Assembly (NCBI GenBank): GCA_964550635.1
Contig: CAZJZV010000023.1
Span: forward strand, 1-19,951
DNA from: RGIG4097 sp964550635
Lineage (GTDB): Bacteria; Bacillota; Clostridia; Christensenellales; CAG-917
Length of the DNA: 19,951 nt
Direction: 5' to 3'
Shown: piece after piece, positions 1-6,930 of the stretch
Numbering within the stretch: position 1 is the stretch's first letter
How the letters are laid out: every line of letters begins with the position of its first letter
Made by a program: the position numbers and the translations under genes
Notes under the pieces: generated by a model
What the model was told of the DNA's origin: nothing
Database searches by the model: none
Seen by the model: the letters and a program-made list of their open reading frames with translations, nothing else

Positions 1-19
1 CAGAGGGTTTTACCCTCAA

Positions 20-52
20 ATTAAAAACCACCAGTTGAACTGGTGGATTTTT
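20..52 (-). terminator. Rho-independent terminator of the gldA-dhaKL operon
   Basis: Arms CCACCAG (28-34) and CTGGTGG (40-46) form a 7-bp stem around a 5-nt loop, which can zip further to 9 bp. A-tracts lie on the left and T-tracts on the right, so it can work in both directions. On the minus strand it lies just after the kinase stop codon and is followed by a run of five T. A second small hairpin (GAGGG 3-7 / CCCTC 13-17) lies beyond it and has no T-tract. Confidence 0.85.
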
Positions 53-68
53 ATTGGATTGGTTTTGA

Positions 69-1886
69 TTATTTCATCTTTTTGATGAATTTAGCAAGTT
101 CGGTGAAGATTACGCCGAGACCGTATGCGCCTGCATCGGGGTAGCCGATTGATTTTTCACCGACGGTGCCCGCTCTGCCGAGAGTTGCAACGACTGCTTT
201 GGTGCTTTCCGCGCCTGCGACCGCCGCTTTTGCGCCCTTGTCGATTGCGTCGATGAGTTTGTCGCCTGCGAGTGCGGATTTGGTGAGAGCGTCTGCACAG
301 GGTTTCAATGCGTCGACGAGAGTCTTATCGCCCACGACTGCGCCTTTGCCGAAGGACTTTTTGCCGGTTTCGTAAACGCCGGTATTTGCCGCTTGGAAGA
401 GGTCTGCAAGGTCTTGAAGGGTGATTTCTTCTTTGCCGTCCACCGCTTTGCCTGCATAACGGAATGCGCTTCCCCAGATAGGACCGCTTGCGCCGCCGCA
501 GTATTCCATGATGATTTCGGAGCAGGACTTCAAGAATGCGCCGATATTCGCTTTATCGCGAGACGCCCAGTCTTTTTTGAGTTGTTTGAAGCCTTTTGCG
601 ATAGACATACCGAAGTCGCCGTCGCCCATTTTGTCTGCGTCGCAGAAGGGGACTTCGTTTTCGATGATTACGTCCGCCATTTTGTCGACGATTTTGACGA
701 AAGCGGGGGTGTTGATGGTTTCACCGACTTTCGCTTCGCCTTTGACTTCGTAGACTGCTTCCGCTTTTTTTGCCGCTACCGCTTTTTTCTCGACTTTGGC
801 TTCCGCTGTGGTTTGAGTGGGGGTAACGCCGAGTGCTTTTGCGATTGCGTTCATCGCTTCGACTGCCGCTGCCGCTTGTTCGTTCATTGCGCCGCCCCAA
901 GTGAGAGCAGGGGTGGAAACGGGGTAGTCGATGAGTGCTTTGAGTTCGTCGTCGAGTTTCATGACGGTGATGGATGCGCCCGCCATATCGAGAGAAGTCA
1001 TATAGTTGCCCACGAGTTCCTTATGGATTTGGATGCCGTGTGCTTCGAGTTCGTTGTAGACGGAGTTGTTGAGAAGGTAGAGTTCGGAGAGAGGAGTCGC
1101 GCCGAAACCGTTGATGATGACTGCGACTTCGTCGCCCTTCTTCGCATTGAGATCTTCGAGAAGGTCTTTGACGATACGTTTTGCGAGTTCGTCTGCGGAG
1201 ATGAGTTTCTCGGTGACTCTGCCGGGCTCACCGTGGATGCCTACGCCAAATTCCATATCGGTGTCGTTGATATCGAAGATGGGAGTGCCTTTCGCGGGGG
1301 GAGTGCAGGAAGTGAGTGCGAAACCAAAGGAACGAACGTTGTCGATTGCTTTGTTTGCCGCCGCTTTGACTTCTTCAAGGGATTTGCCTTGTTCTGCCGC
1401 CGCGCCTGCGCACTTATGCACGAAAACGGTGCCTGCAACTCCACGTCTACCGACGGTGTAAAGACTATCTTTGACTGCGATATCGTCGTTGACGTAGACT
1501 GCATCGACTTTGATGCCGTCTTCTTCTTTTGCAAGGTCCGCCGCATTGTTGAAGTTCATGACGTCGCCGGAGTAGTTCTTGATGATGAGAAGGACGCCTT
1601 TTTCGGTCGCGACTTCTTTGATTGCGTTGTAGACTTGGATTTGGGAAGGGGATGCAAAGACGTCACCGCAGACGGCGCAGTCGAGCATACCTTTTCCGAC
1701 GAAACCTGCGTGTGCAGGTTCGTGACCGGAGCCACCGCCCGAAATCAAACTGACTTTATTCGGATTGATTTCTTTTTTCTTGACGATTTTGAATTTTTCG
1801 ATAAATTCGAGTTCGGGATGCGCTTTGGCGAGACCGTGGCACATATCGTAGACGAAAGTCTCGGGAGTATTCATTATTTTTTTCAT
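69..1886 (-). CDS. dhaKL: Dihydroxyacetone kinase, single-chain DhaK-DhaL fusion
   Basis: This 605-residue protein phosphorylates dihydroxyacetone to DHA phosphate, feeding glycerol carbon into glycolysis in the cytoplasm. The N-terminal DhaK domain (about 1-345) shows the GGGSGHEPAHAG substrate-site motif near residues 50-61 and the GIHGEPG motif. The histidine of that motif, residue 218, is the one that binds DHA covalently in this family. A Lys/Ala/Glu-rich linker (about 352-388) leads to a DhaL domain with the Asp-rich Mg-ADP motif MGDGDFG (about 420), GGASGPIWG, and the C-terminal SIGYPDAGA motif. Fusion of both domains in one chain points to the ATP-dependent type as in Citrobacter; no PTS DhaM subunit is visible in the window. 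The first ATG is preferred because AAGGAGA (1896-1902) sits about 9 nt upstream; a second ATG lies four codons in. It is the second gene of an operon with gldA, 65 bp downstream. Confidence 0.95.
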   Translation of the reverse strand: MKKIMNTPETFVYDMCHGLAKAHPELEFIEKFKIVKKKEINPNKVSLISGGGSGHEPAHAGFVGKGMLDCAVCGDVFASPSQIQVYNAIKEVATEKGVLLIIKNYSGDVMNFNNAADLAKEEDGIKVDAVYVNDDIAVKDSLYTVGRRGVAGTVFVHKCAGAAAEQGKSLEEVKAAANKAIDNVRSFGFALTSCTPPAKGTPIFDINDTDMEFGVGIHGEPGRVTEKLISADELAKRIVKDLLEDLNAKKGDEVAVIINGFGATPLSELYLLNNSVYNELEAHGIQIHKELVGNYMTSLDMAGASITVMKLDDELKALIDYPVSTPALTWGGAMNEQAAAAVEAMNAIAKALGVTPTQTTAEAKVEKKAVAAKKAEAVYEVKGEAKVGETINTPAFVKIVDKMADVIIENEVPFCDADKMGDGDFGMSIAKGFKQLKKDWASRDKANIGAFLKSCSEIIMEYCGGASGPIWGSAFRYAGKAVDGKEEITLQDLADLFQAANTGVYETGKKSFGKGAVVGDKTLVDALKPCADALTKSALAGDKLIDAIDKGAKAAVAGAESTKAVVATLGRAGTVGEKSIGYPDAGAYGLGVIFTELAKFIKKMK

Positions 1887-1908
1887 AATTTTCTGTCTCC
1901 TTAATGAA

Positions 1909-1937
1909 GAAACGGCACAATTAAATTGCGCCGTTTC
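1909..1937 (-). other. Strong intergenic hairpin between gldA and dhaKL
   Basis: GAAACGGC (1909-1916) and GCCGTTTC (1930-1937) pair as 8 bp. After one A/C mismatch the inner arms CAATT and AATTG pair for 5 bp more around a single base. On the minus strand it follows the gldA stop and ends just before the dhaKL ribosome binding site. Only a TTTCTTC stretch follows it, so it is a poor terminator. It may be an mRNA-stabilising or processing hairpin, or a partial attenuator that lowers kinase expression relative to GldA. Confidence 0.6.
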
Positions 1938-1951
1938 CGAATATTTTTGAA

Positions 1952-3127
1952 TTAGAGTTCCACGCCGTATTTGTAGTCGTAGCCGATTGCGTCTGCGGTC
2001 TTGATTGCCGCGACGACCATGTCGGGAGTGACTGCGAAAGGCATATTGTGAATGGATTCGTCAGGGATGCAGGTCTTTTCTGCGATTGCGACGAGTTCTT
2101 CATCGGTGAGGGATTCTCTTGCGACTTCACCGGTCTTCTTGTTTGTCATGAGGTCTTTGATACAGACGGGGAGACCGACGGAGAGGCAGAAGTCGAGGAC
2201 TTCGTAGAGTTCTTCTTCGGGAGCGTTTTCGAGCACGAGTTGGCAGATGGTGCCGAATGCGACGACTTCACCGTGGAAGTTGTTGTCGTGGATTTCGTGG
2301 ACGATGGTGATACCGTCGTGGATTGCGTGTGCCGCTGCAAGACCTGCGGATTCGAATCCGAGACCGCTCAAAAGGATGTTGGTTTCAACGATCTTTTCAA
2401 AAGCAGGGGTGACGACGTTGTTGTCGCAAGCATATTTTGCTTTGAGACCGTCGGAGATAAGGTTGCGATAGCAGAGTTCTGCAAGTGCCGCCGCGGTGTG
2501 AGTGCCGTAGCCGAGAAGGGTGCCTTTCGCTCTGTTCGCGCCACAGGGGAGACCTGCGTTGACGTTGGAGACGGAATTGACGTTTGCTCTTGCTTCAAAG
2601 TAGGTGGAGAGTGCGTCGCCCATACCGCTGACAAGGAAACGAGAAGGTGCGTTTGCGATGACGTTGAGGTCGATGAGAACGACGGACGGGCTTTGACGGA
2701 AGTATGCGTAATCGTCAAATTCGTGATTGTCGGTGTAGAGAACTGCGGAGTGGCTGGTGGGTGCGTCGGTTGCCGCGATGGTGGGGCAGATGATAAGGTT
2801 GCTGCCTGCCGCTACGCATTTGGAAGTATCGATTGCTTTGCCGCCACCGAGACCGATGGTGCATGCGCATTTGTTTTGTTTTGCGATTTCTTGGAGTTGT
2901 TTTACAACCGTTCTGGAACATTCGCCTTTGAAAACGTCGCCGCAAGAGATGAATTCAACGCCGTATTTTTTCTGGGTTGCTTCGAGTTTGTCTTTGACGA
3001 GGTTAAGCGCAAAGGGGTCTGCGATAAGAAGTGCTTTTTTGCCGAAGGTCTTAACAAAATAACCGAGGTTCAAAAGTTCGTCTTCGCCTTGTACGTACTT
3101 GGTGGGGCATATAAATGCTTTTCTCAT
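1952..3127 (-). CDS. gldA: NAD-dependent glycerol dehydrogenase
   Basis: This is a 391-residue member of the iron/zinc-containing alcohol dehydrogenase family, oxidising glycerol to dihydroxyacetone with NAD+. The N-terminal nucleotide-binding part carries GLGGGKAIDTSK (about 92-103) and the PTIAATDAPTS segment typical of GldA. The metal site is complete: Asp in GMGDALSTYFEA (about 170), His in AAAHAIHDG (about 267) and His in FHGEVVAFG (about 284). The length is close to the usual 360-390, with a slightly long C-terminal tail. The start is fixed by AAGGAGA (3134-3140), about 7 nt upstream of the ATG. It is the first gene of the operon with dhaKL, so product and next enzyme are made together: glycerol to DHA to DHA phosphate. 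Its NADH output is a plausible electron source for the HydABC complex encoded further on, though that link is inferred. Confidence 0.95.
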   Translation of the reverse strand: MRKAFICPTKYVQGEDELLNLGYFVKTFGKKALLIADPFALNLVKDKLEATQKKYGVEFISCGDVFKGECSRTVVKQLQEIAKQNKCACTIGLGGGKAIDTSKCVAAGSNLIICPTIAATDAPTSHSAVLYTDNHEFDDYAYFRQSPSVVLIDLNVIANAPSRFLVSGMGDALSTYFEARANVNSVSNVNAGLPCGANRAKGTLLGYGTHTAAALAELCYRNLISDGLKAKYACDNNVVTPAFEKIVETNILLSGLGFESAGLAAAHAIHDGITIVHEIHDNNFHGEVVAFGTICQLVLENAPEEELYEVLDFCLSVGLPVCIKDLMTNKKTGEVARESLTDEELVAIAEKTCIPDESIHNMPFAVTPDMVVAAIKTADAIGYDYKYGVEL

Positions 3128-3168
3128 AAAAATTCTCCTTTTTATGTAATTTTTTTATTTGTAGATAT

Positions 3169-3197
3169 ATTATACCCTTATATTGACGCGATTTCAA
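3169..3197 (-). promoter_or_regulatory. Sigma-A promoter of gldA-dhaKL
   Basis: On the minus strand TTGAAA (3192-3197) is followed after exactly 17 nt by a perfect TATAAT (3169-3174). The transcript would start near 3162, giving a leader of about 35 nt ahead of gldA. Confidence 0.88.
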
Positions 3198-3200
3198 GAC

Positions 3201-3220
3201 CCAATTTTAGCAAATATTGG
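3201..3220. promoter_or_regulatory. Imperfect 20-bp palindrome upstream of the gldA -35 box
   Basis: Eight of ten positions are symmetric, with outer arms CCAAT and ATTGG. It starts 3 bp upstream of the -35 hexamer, where an activator would bind. The factor is unknown, and the AT-rich context makes chance symmetry possible. Confidence 0.35.
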
Positions 3221-3299
3221 AAAAATATGATTTTTTTTGCATTCGATGGGGTAGAAAACGGGATTTTCGCAGAATTTCGAGAGAATTTTCTCAAAAAAC

Positions 3300-3328
3300 T
3301 TTATATTTCTATGCGGTTGTGTTAAAAT
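3300..3328 (+). promoter_or_regulatory. Probable promoter of nadE
   Basis: TTTATA (3300-3305) and TAAAAT (3323-3328) are separated by 17 nt. The match is 4/6 at -35 and 5/6 at -10, so the site is moderate. It lies 27 bp upstream of the nadE start and is divergent to the gldA promoter. Confidence 0.55.
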
Positions 3329-3355
3329 CATATCAGCAAAATTTCGAGGTGTATT

Positions 3356-4102
3356 ATGAACGTTTCCGAAAGCGTAGCCATGAGAGTGGAGTGGATTAAA
3401 CGTATCCTTGACGAAAGCGGTGCGAAAGGTATTATTTACGGCAATAGCGGTGGAAAGGACTGCACTCTTGTAGGCGCACTCTGCGCCCTTGCGACGAAAA
3501 ACGTTTTGGGCGTCGTGATGCCTTGTCAATCCGCACAAAACTACGGCAGTGACCGCGACGACGCTATAGCCGCGGGAAAGAAATTCGGCATCGAACAAAT
3601 CGAAGTGGATTTGACGAAAACGAAGGAAGCGTTTTTGAGCGCACTCGGCGAGAATTTGACGGAAAATTCGGTATCTGATTACTCCGTCAAAATGGCGGGT
3701 ATAAACGTAAATCCCCGCCTTAGAATGTCGGTTTTGTATGCTCTCGGGCAGTCGAAAGGTTATCTCGTCGCAGGGACGGGAAACCTCTGCGAAATCACTC
3801 TCGGCTACTTCACGAAATGGGGGGACGGAGCGTGTGATTTCAACCCGATTGCAGATCTAACCGTGCCCGAAGTTTACGAAATGCTCGAATATCTCGGCGC
3901 GCCCGAAAATATCATCAAAAAAGCACCGTCCGCGGGACTTTTCCCGGGGCAAACGGACGAGGCGGAACTCGGCGTAACTTATGCGGAAGTCACCGCATAT
4001 ATCAAGGGCGGAGAAATCTCCGACGAGGCGAGAAACAAAATCGCAAGAGCGGAAAAAGTGAGCGCACACAAAAGACGCATGCCCAGATATTATCCGAATT
4101 GA
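3356..4102 (+). CDS. nadE: NH3-dependent NAD(+) synthetase
   Basis: This 248-residue protein makes NAD+ from deamido-NAD+, ATP and ammonia, the last step of NAD synthesis. It has the N-type ATP pyrophosphatase loop SGGKDC at residues 31-36, where the usual last residue is Ser. The deamido-NAD site GTGNLCEITLGYFTKWGDG follows, then FNPIADLTVPEV and the C-terminal APSAGLFPGQTDEAELG and HKRRMP segments. All are typical of the short ammonia-dependent form; there is no glutaminase domain. GAGGT (3346-3350) precedes the ATG by 5 nt. It has its own promoter and terminator and so is monocistronic. Its position between glycerol dehydrogenase and an NADH-linked hydrogenase fits a neighbourhood built on NAD(H), but this is context only. 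Confidence 0.95.
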   Translation: MNVSESVAMRVEWIKRILDESGAKGIIYGNSGGKDCTLVGALCALATKNVLGVVMPCQSAQNYGSDRDDAIAAGKKFGIEQIEVDLTKTKEAFLSALGENLTENSVSDYSVKMAGINVNPRLRMSVLYALGQSKGYLVAGTGNLCEITLGYFTKWGDGACDFNPIADLTVPEVYEMLEYLGAPENIIKKAPSAGLFPGQTDEAELGVTYAEVTAYIKGGEISDEARNKIARAEKVSAHKRRMPRYYPN

Positions 4103-4126
4103 CTCGGTTAGAATATCGGTTTTCAC

Positions 4127-4155
4127 AAGACGGCAGTTTGCCGTCTTTCTTTTTG
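4127..4155 (+). terminator. Rho-independent terminator of nadE
   Basis: AAGACGGC (4127-4134) and GCCGTCTT (4140-4147) form an 8-bp stem with an AGTTT loop. TTCTTTTT follows. It begins 25 bp after the nadE stop codon. Confidence 0.93.
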
Positions 4156-4232
4156 TCGTTTTTTCGGAAAAATTTTCCGCTAATATTGCAATTCGATTAT
4201 CTAAACAAGCGTATTTTAATCGCTACAAAAAA

Positions 4233-4262
4233 TTCGATACGATTTTATCGAAATAACGTTAT
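4233..4262. promoter_or_regulatory. Candidate operator: inverted repeat plus palindrome upstream of the hyd -35
   Basis: TTCGATA (4233-4239) and TATCGAA (4246-4252) are perfect 7-bp arms around a 6-bp spacer. They are followed at once by the perfect 10-bp palindrome ATAACGTTAT (4253-4262). The pair ends 5 bp before the -35 hexamer, an activator-type position. It does not match the Rex consensus as I know it. Confidence 0.5.
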
Positions 4263-4267
4263 CGGTA

Positions 4268-4296
4268 TTGATTTTTTTCGGGATATATGATATTAT
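4268..4296 (+). promoter_or_regulatory. Promoter of the hydrogenase operon
   Basis: TTGATT (4268-4273), a 17-nt spacer and TATTAT (4291-4296). Transcription would start near 4303, leaving a leader of about 57 nt before hydC. No other convincing promoter was seen inside the operon. Confidence 0.82.
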
Positions 4297-4306
4297 ATTT
4301 TAGACT

Positions 4307-4324
4307 GAATTTATTTATAAATTC
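4307..4324. promoter_or_regulatory. Perfect 18-bp inverted repeat just after the hyd transcription start
   Basis: GAATTTAT and ATAAATTC form perfect 8-bp arms around TT. The site covers about +5 to +22 of the hyd transcript, a classic repressor position. As RNA it could only make a weak AU hairpin, so a protein-binding DNA site is more likely. The regulator is unknown. Confidence 0.55.
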
Positions 4325-4359
4325 TTCCTATTAAGTAAAAGCAATTTTTGGAGGACAAT

Positions 4360-4857
4360 ATGTCAAAAATCAATCTGACGACGGTTGCGTTCAAAGGCAC
4401 GGCGGAACAGGAAGCAAATCTCAGAGCGGAACTCAAAGAAATCGCCAAAATGCCCGGCGCACTTATGCCTGCTCTTCAAGCCGCACAAGGCATTTACGGC
4501 TATCTTCCTATCGAAGTGCAACGTATGGTCGCCGAAGAACTCGGAATTTCTCTCGAAGAAGTTTTCGGAGTCGCGACTTTCTACAGCCAATTCGTGCTCA
4601 ATCCCAAAGGCGAACACGCAGTTAGCGTATGTCTTGGCACTGCTTGCTACGTCAAGGGTAGCGGTGACGTGTTTGCGAAACTCGAAACCGAACTTGGTCT
4701 GAAAGACGGTCAAACTTCGTCCGACGGTCGTTTTTCGCTCACTGCGACTCGTTGCGTAGGATGTTGCGGACTTGCCCCCGTCATGCTCGTAGGAGAAGAC
4801 GTATACGGCAAAGTCACCACCGACCAAGTCCACGGAATCATCGAAAAATATCGCTAA
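4360..4857 (+). CDS. hydC: HydC, NuoE-like [2Fe-2S] subunit of bifurcating hydrogenase
   Basis: This is a 165-residue subunit of the cytoplasmic HydABC complex, homologous to NuoE of complex I. It carries a [2Fe-2S] cluster in a C-terminal thioredoxin-like fold. The N-terminal helical half contains AAQGIYGYLP and the family segment GVATFYSQF (about 70-78). The cluster ligands are C91 and C96 (CLGTAC) and C132 and C136 (CVGCC). The start is ATG at 4360, because GGAGG (4350-4354) is 5 nt ahead of it; an in-frame TTG at 4348 lies next to this site and cannot be the start. It is the first gene of the operon. It is separated from hydB and hydA by seven accessory genes, whereas in simpler hyd operons the three lie close together. 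Confidence 0.93.
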   Translation: MSKINLTTVAFKGTAEQEANLRAELKEIAKMPGALMPALQAAQGIYGYLPIEVQRMVAEELGISLEEVFGVATFYSQFVLNPKGEHAVSVCLGTACYVKGSGDVFAKLETELGLKDGQTSSDGRFSLTATRCVGCCGLAPVMLVGEDVYGKVTTDQVHGIIEKYR

Positions 4858-4881
4858 ATCACATCCCGTTGCGGAGTAATT

Positions 4882-5220
4882 ATGAAAATTTCCGAAATCG
4901 CAAAGTTAATAGACGGAAAAATCGAGTGTAATGCGGACCTTGCCGAAAACGAAGTGTTCTCCGCATTTTCCTCGGATATGATGAGTGACGTGTTGGCGTT
5001 TTCGCGCGACCAAGGCATTCTCGTCACGGGGCTCGTAAATCCGCAAATAGTTCGCACCGCAATGATGGTGGATATCGGTTGCATAATCGTCGTCAGGGGA
5101 AAGACTCTCGACGACGGCGTGGTCAATCTCGCCACTCAAAACGGTATCGTGGTCATCACCACAAAGCGCAATATGTTTGAAACTTCGGGCATATTGTACG
5201 GCGCGGGGATAAAAGCGTAA
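4882..5220 (+). CDS. DRTGG-domain-like protein, copy 1
   Basis: This 112-residue protein has no predicted membrane segment. It resembles the small DRTGG-type proteins often found in clostridial [FeFe]-hydrogenase operons, whose biochemical role is not established. It begins KISEIAKLIDG and has alternating beta/alpha segments (LAFSRDQGILVTG, MMVDIGCIIVVRG, GIVVITTKRN). The literal DRTGG motif is not visible, so the assignment rests on overall pattern, size and context. It is a paralogue of the gene at 6927-7253: both start with VAKLID/IAKLID and share the order 'NxxxxxTA/AVA, V-D-I/V-G, G-x-x-x-D-D'. GGAG (4873-4876) precedes the ATG. The stop TAA overlaps the next ATG by one base (TAATG), which suggests translational coupling. 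Confidence 0.75.
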   Translation: MKISEIAKLIDGKIECNADLAENEVFSAFSSDMMSDVLAFSRDQGILVTGLVNPQIVRTAMMVDIGCIIVVRGKTLDDGVVNLATQNGIVVITTKRNMFETSGILYGAGIKA

Positions 5221-5645
5221 TGAGCCAATTCATACATCAAGAGTATCTCGTCGCAGGCAACAATTTCGCGTCTGCAGGCTCCGCTTCCGAAGCGGTCAAA
5301 AGCACCCTGAAAAAGTTGGGCGTGCCACCGCAAGATATTCGACGAGTCGCAATCGCGATGTATGAAGGGGAAATAAATATGGTCATCCACGCCGGCGGGG
5401 GCGTTGCGATAGTTGACGTCTACGTCGATAGAATCACTATCGTGCTCTCCGACAACGGCAAGGGGATAGAGGATATCGATCTTGCCATGACTCCCGGCTA
5501 CTCGACCGCTCCCGAAGACGTGCGTTCACTCGGATTCGGCGCGGGTATGGGGCTTCCGAATATGAAGAAGTACACGGACGAATTCGATATTCAAAGCACC
5601 GTCGGAGTCGGCACTACGATTAGGATGACTATATACTTCGGTTGA
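5220..5645 (+). CDS. RsbW/SpoIIAB-like ATP-binding protein (anti-sigma-factor-type GHKL kinase)
   Basis: This 141-residue soluble protein consists of little more than one GHKL ATPase fold. The N-box is E49, N53 and H57 within AMYEGEINMVIHA. The G1 box is DNGKGIED (about 78-85). A glycine-rich lid, GFGAGMGLPNMKKY, and a G2-like VGVGTTI end the domain. This is the layout of RsbW/SpoIIAB serine kinases, which bind a sigma factor or a STAS antagonist. No STAS partner, PP2C phosphatase or sigma factor is encoded in the window, so the partner is either elsewhere or is one of the operon neighbours. The start overlaps the previous stop by one base, with GGGGA about 10 nt upstream. It lies directly before the sensory-type hydrogenase gene, with a one-base gap. 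Confidence 0.85.
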   Translation: MSQFIHQEYLVAGNNFASAGSASEAVKSTLKKLGVPPQDIRRVAIAMYEGEINMVIHAGGGVAIVDVYVDRITIVLSDNGKGIEDIDLAMTPGYSTAPEDVRSLGFGAGMGLPNMKKYTDEFDIQSTVGVGTTIRMTIYFG

Positions 5646-5646
5646 T

Positions 5647-6930
5647 ATGGAACAAGAGAGAAAAATAAGTTGCGTCCTTGACGAAAAAGCGTTGCATACG
5701 GTTATGCTCGACCCCGAAAAATGTAAGGGGTGCGTTACTTGCATGCGCCGTTGTCCGACCGAGGCTATCAGAGTCCGCGACGGAAAGGCAAGCGTAGCTT
5801 ACGAAAGGTGTATAGGTTGCGGAGAGTGCGTGCGTCTATGTCCTCATCACGCGAAACTCCCTTCTCACGACTCGTGGGATAGCCTGAACGATTTCAAATA
5901 TAAAATCGTGCTTCCGCCCCCTTCTCTCTACGGACAGTTCAACAATCTTGAAAATATCGACACCGTGCTCAACGGACTTTTGGCACTCGGATTCGACGAA
6001 GTCGCCGAAGTCGGTTTGTCCGCGGAGTATATTAGCGGAGTCACCAAGTTGATTTTGGACAAAGGTGAGTTGAAGAAACCTATAATCTCCACCGCCTGTC
6101 CCGCTATCGTAGAACTCATAATGATGAAATATCACAATTTGAGCGAGCATCTTTTGCCCGTGCTTGCCCCCGTCGACGTGGCGGCAAAACTTGCAAAGGA
6201 AAGGGCGGTCGCAAGGGGTATTCCCGAAAGCGATATAGGAGTCTATTTCATCTCTCCTTGTCCCGCGAAAGTGTTCGCACTGAAAATGGGTATCGGAGTC
6301 ATTCGTCCCTACGTTGACAGAGTGTTGTCCACGTCGGACGCATATATGCACCTTGTGCCTGCGATGAAAAATCTCACCGAAATCAAACCTATTTCCAAAA
6401 TGGGCGCGATAGGTCTGAATTGGGGTATGAGCAGGGGTGAGGCTAACGCAATCTACCGCGACAAAACCATTGCGGCGGACGGCATTGAAAGTTGTGTGAA
6501 AATTCTTGAGGCTATCGAAGACGGAAGCCTTGACGATATTGAGTTCATAGAACTCAACGCTTGCACGGGCGGTTGCGTAGGCGGCGTTATGAACGTCGAA
6601 AACCCCTTCGTTGCAAGAAGCAGAATCAATCACTTGTCGAGAAAACTCTCGTCCAATATGGCGAGCGTGGGGGATACGGGACTCTCGAAAGACTACTTCA
6701 CGTGGGAATTCAATCCTATGGTGAAAGACGTATTCGTCCTTGACAGTGACAGGACGACCGCTCTCAACAAGATGATGGAAATCGAAGAAAACCTTGAAAA
6801 ACTGCCTCTCGTAGACTGCGGTATGTGCGGTGCGCCGAGTTGCAGAGCGTTTGCAGAAGATTTGGTCAACGGAGTCATCCCGAAAGATACCGTCTGTTAC
6901 CGCAAAAAAGAAGAGGAAAACAAAAAATGA
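5647..6930 (+). CDS. Sensory-type [FeFe]-hydrogenase homologue (HydS-like, no PAS domain)
   Basis: A 427-residue soluble iron-sulfur protein. Two [4Fe-4S] ferredoxin motifs come first (C26/C29/C32/C36 and C55/C58/C61/C65), then an H-cluster domain (about 85-370). A C-terminal four-Cys cluster domain follows, with CGMCGAPSC at C391/C394/C399 plus C417. The H-cluster motifs are altered: L1 reads TACPA (A150, C151), L2 SPCPAK (C205), L3 NACTGGC (C306, C310). All four cubane ligands are kept, but the proton-transfer Cys is Ala and the Met residues near the distal iron become Ser and Asn. Such changes mark the putative sensory groups C/D, which turn over H2 slowly. Group C proteins usually carry a PAS domain; none is visible here, so group D is closer. 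No good ribosome binding site precedes the ATG; one base separates it from the previous stop, so it is probably translated by coupling. A role as H2 or redox sensor is inferred. Confidence 0.88.
   Translation: MEQERKISCVLDEKALHTVMLDPEKCKGCVTCMRRCPTEAIRVRDGKASVAYERCIGCGECVRLCPHHAKLPSHDSWDSLNDFKYKIVLPPPSLYGQFNNLENIDTVLNGLLALGFDEVAEVGLSAEYISGVTKLILDKGELKKPIISTACPAIVELIMMKYHNLSEHLLPVLAPVDVAAKLAKERAVARGIPESDIGVYFISPCPAKVFALKMGIGVIRPYVDRVLSTSDAYMHLVPAMKNLTEIKPISKMGAIGLNWGMSRGEANAIYRDKTIAADGIESCVKILEAIEDGSLDDIEFIELNACTGGCVGGVMNVENPFVARSRINHLSRKLSSNMASVGDTGLSKDYFTWEFNPMVKDVFVLDSDRTTALNKMMEIEENLEKLPLVDCGMCGAPSCRAFAEDLVNGVIPKDTVCYRKKEEENKK

Noticed and set aside
393..1904. 503-codon open frame on the plus strand opposite the DHA kinase gene
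   Set aside because: It is a mirror of the kinase codon pattern: rich in Phe, Cys, Asp and Val, with no ribosome binding site and no family motif, while the opposite strand is certain. TTA, CTA and TCA codons are rare in these genes, so antisense stops are rare.
2048..3325. 425-codon plus-strand frame opposite gldA
   Set aside because: Same shadow effect and composition; it also runs through the gldA promoter, and no start signal is present.
4348..4359. Upstream TTG start for hydC adding four residues
   Set aside because: The GGAGG ribosome binding site (4350-4354) lies within this stretch and is correctly spaced for the ATG at 4360.
6825..6926. Longer N-terminus for the second DRTGG-like protein
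   Set aside because: It would lie in another frame inside the HydS-like gene's cluster domain; the ATG at 6927 has GAGG upstream and an ATGA overlap, as elsewhere in the operon.
5647..6930. Second catalytic hydrogenase
   Set aside because: Proton-transfer Cys and the active-site Met residues are changed as in sensory groups, and the partner architecture is regulatory.
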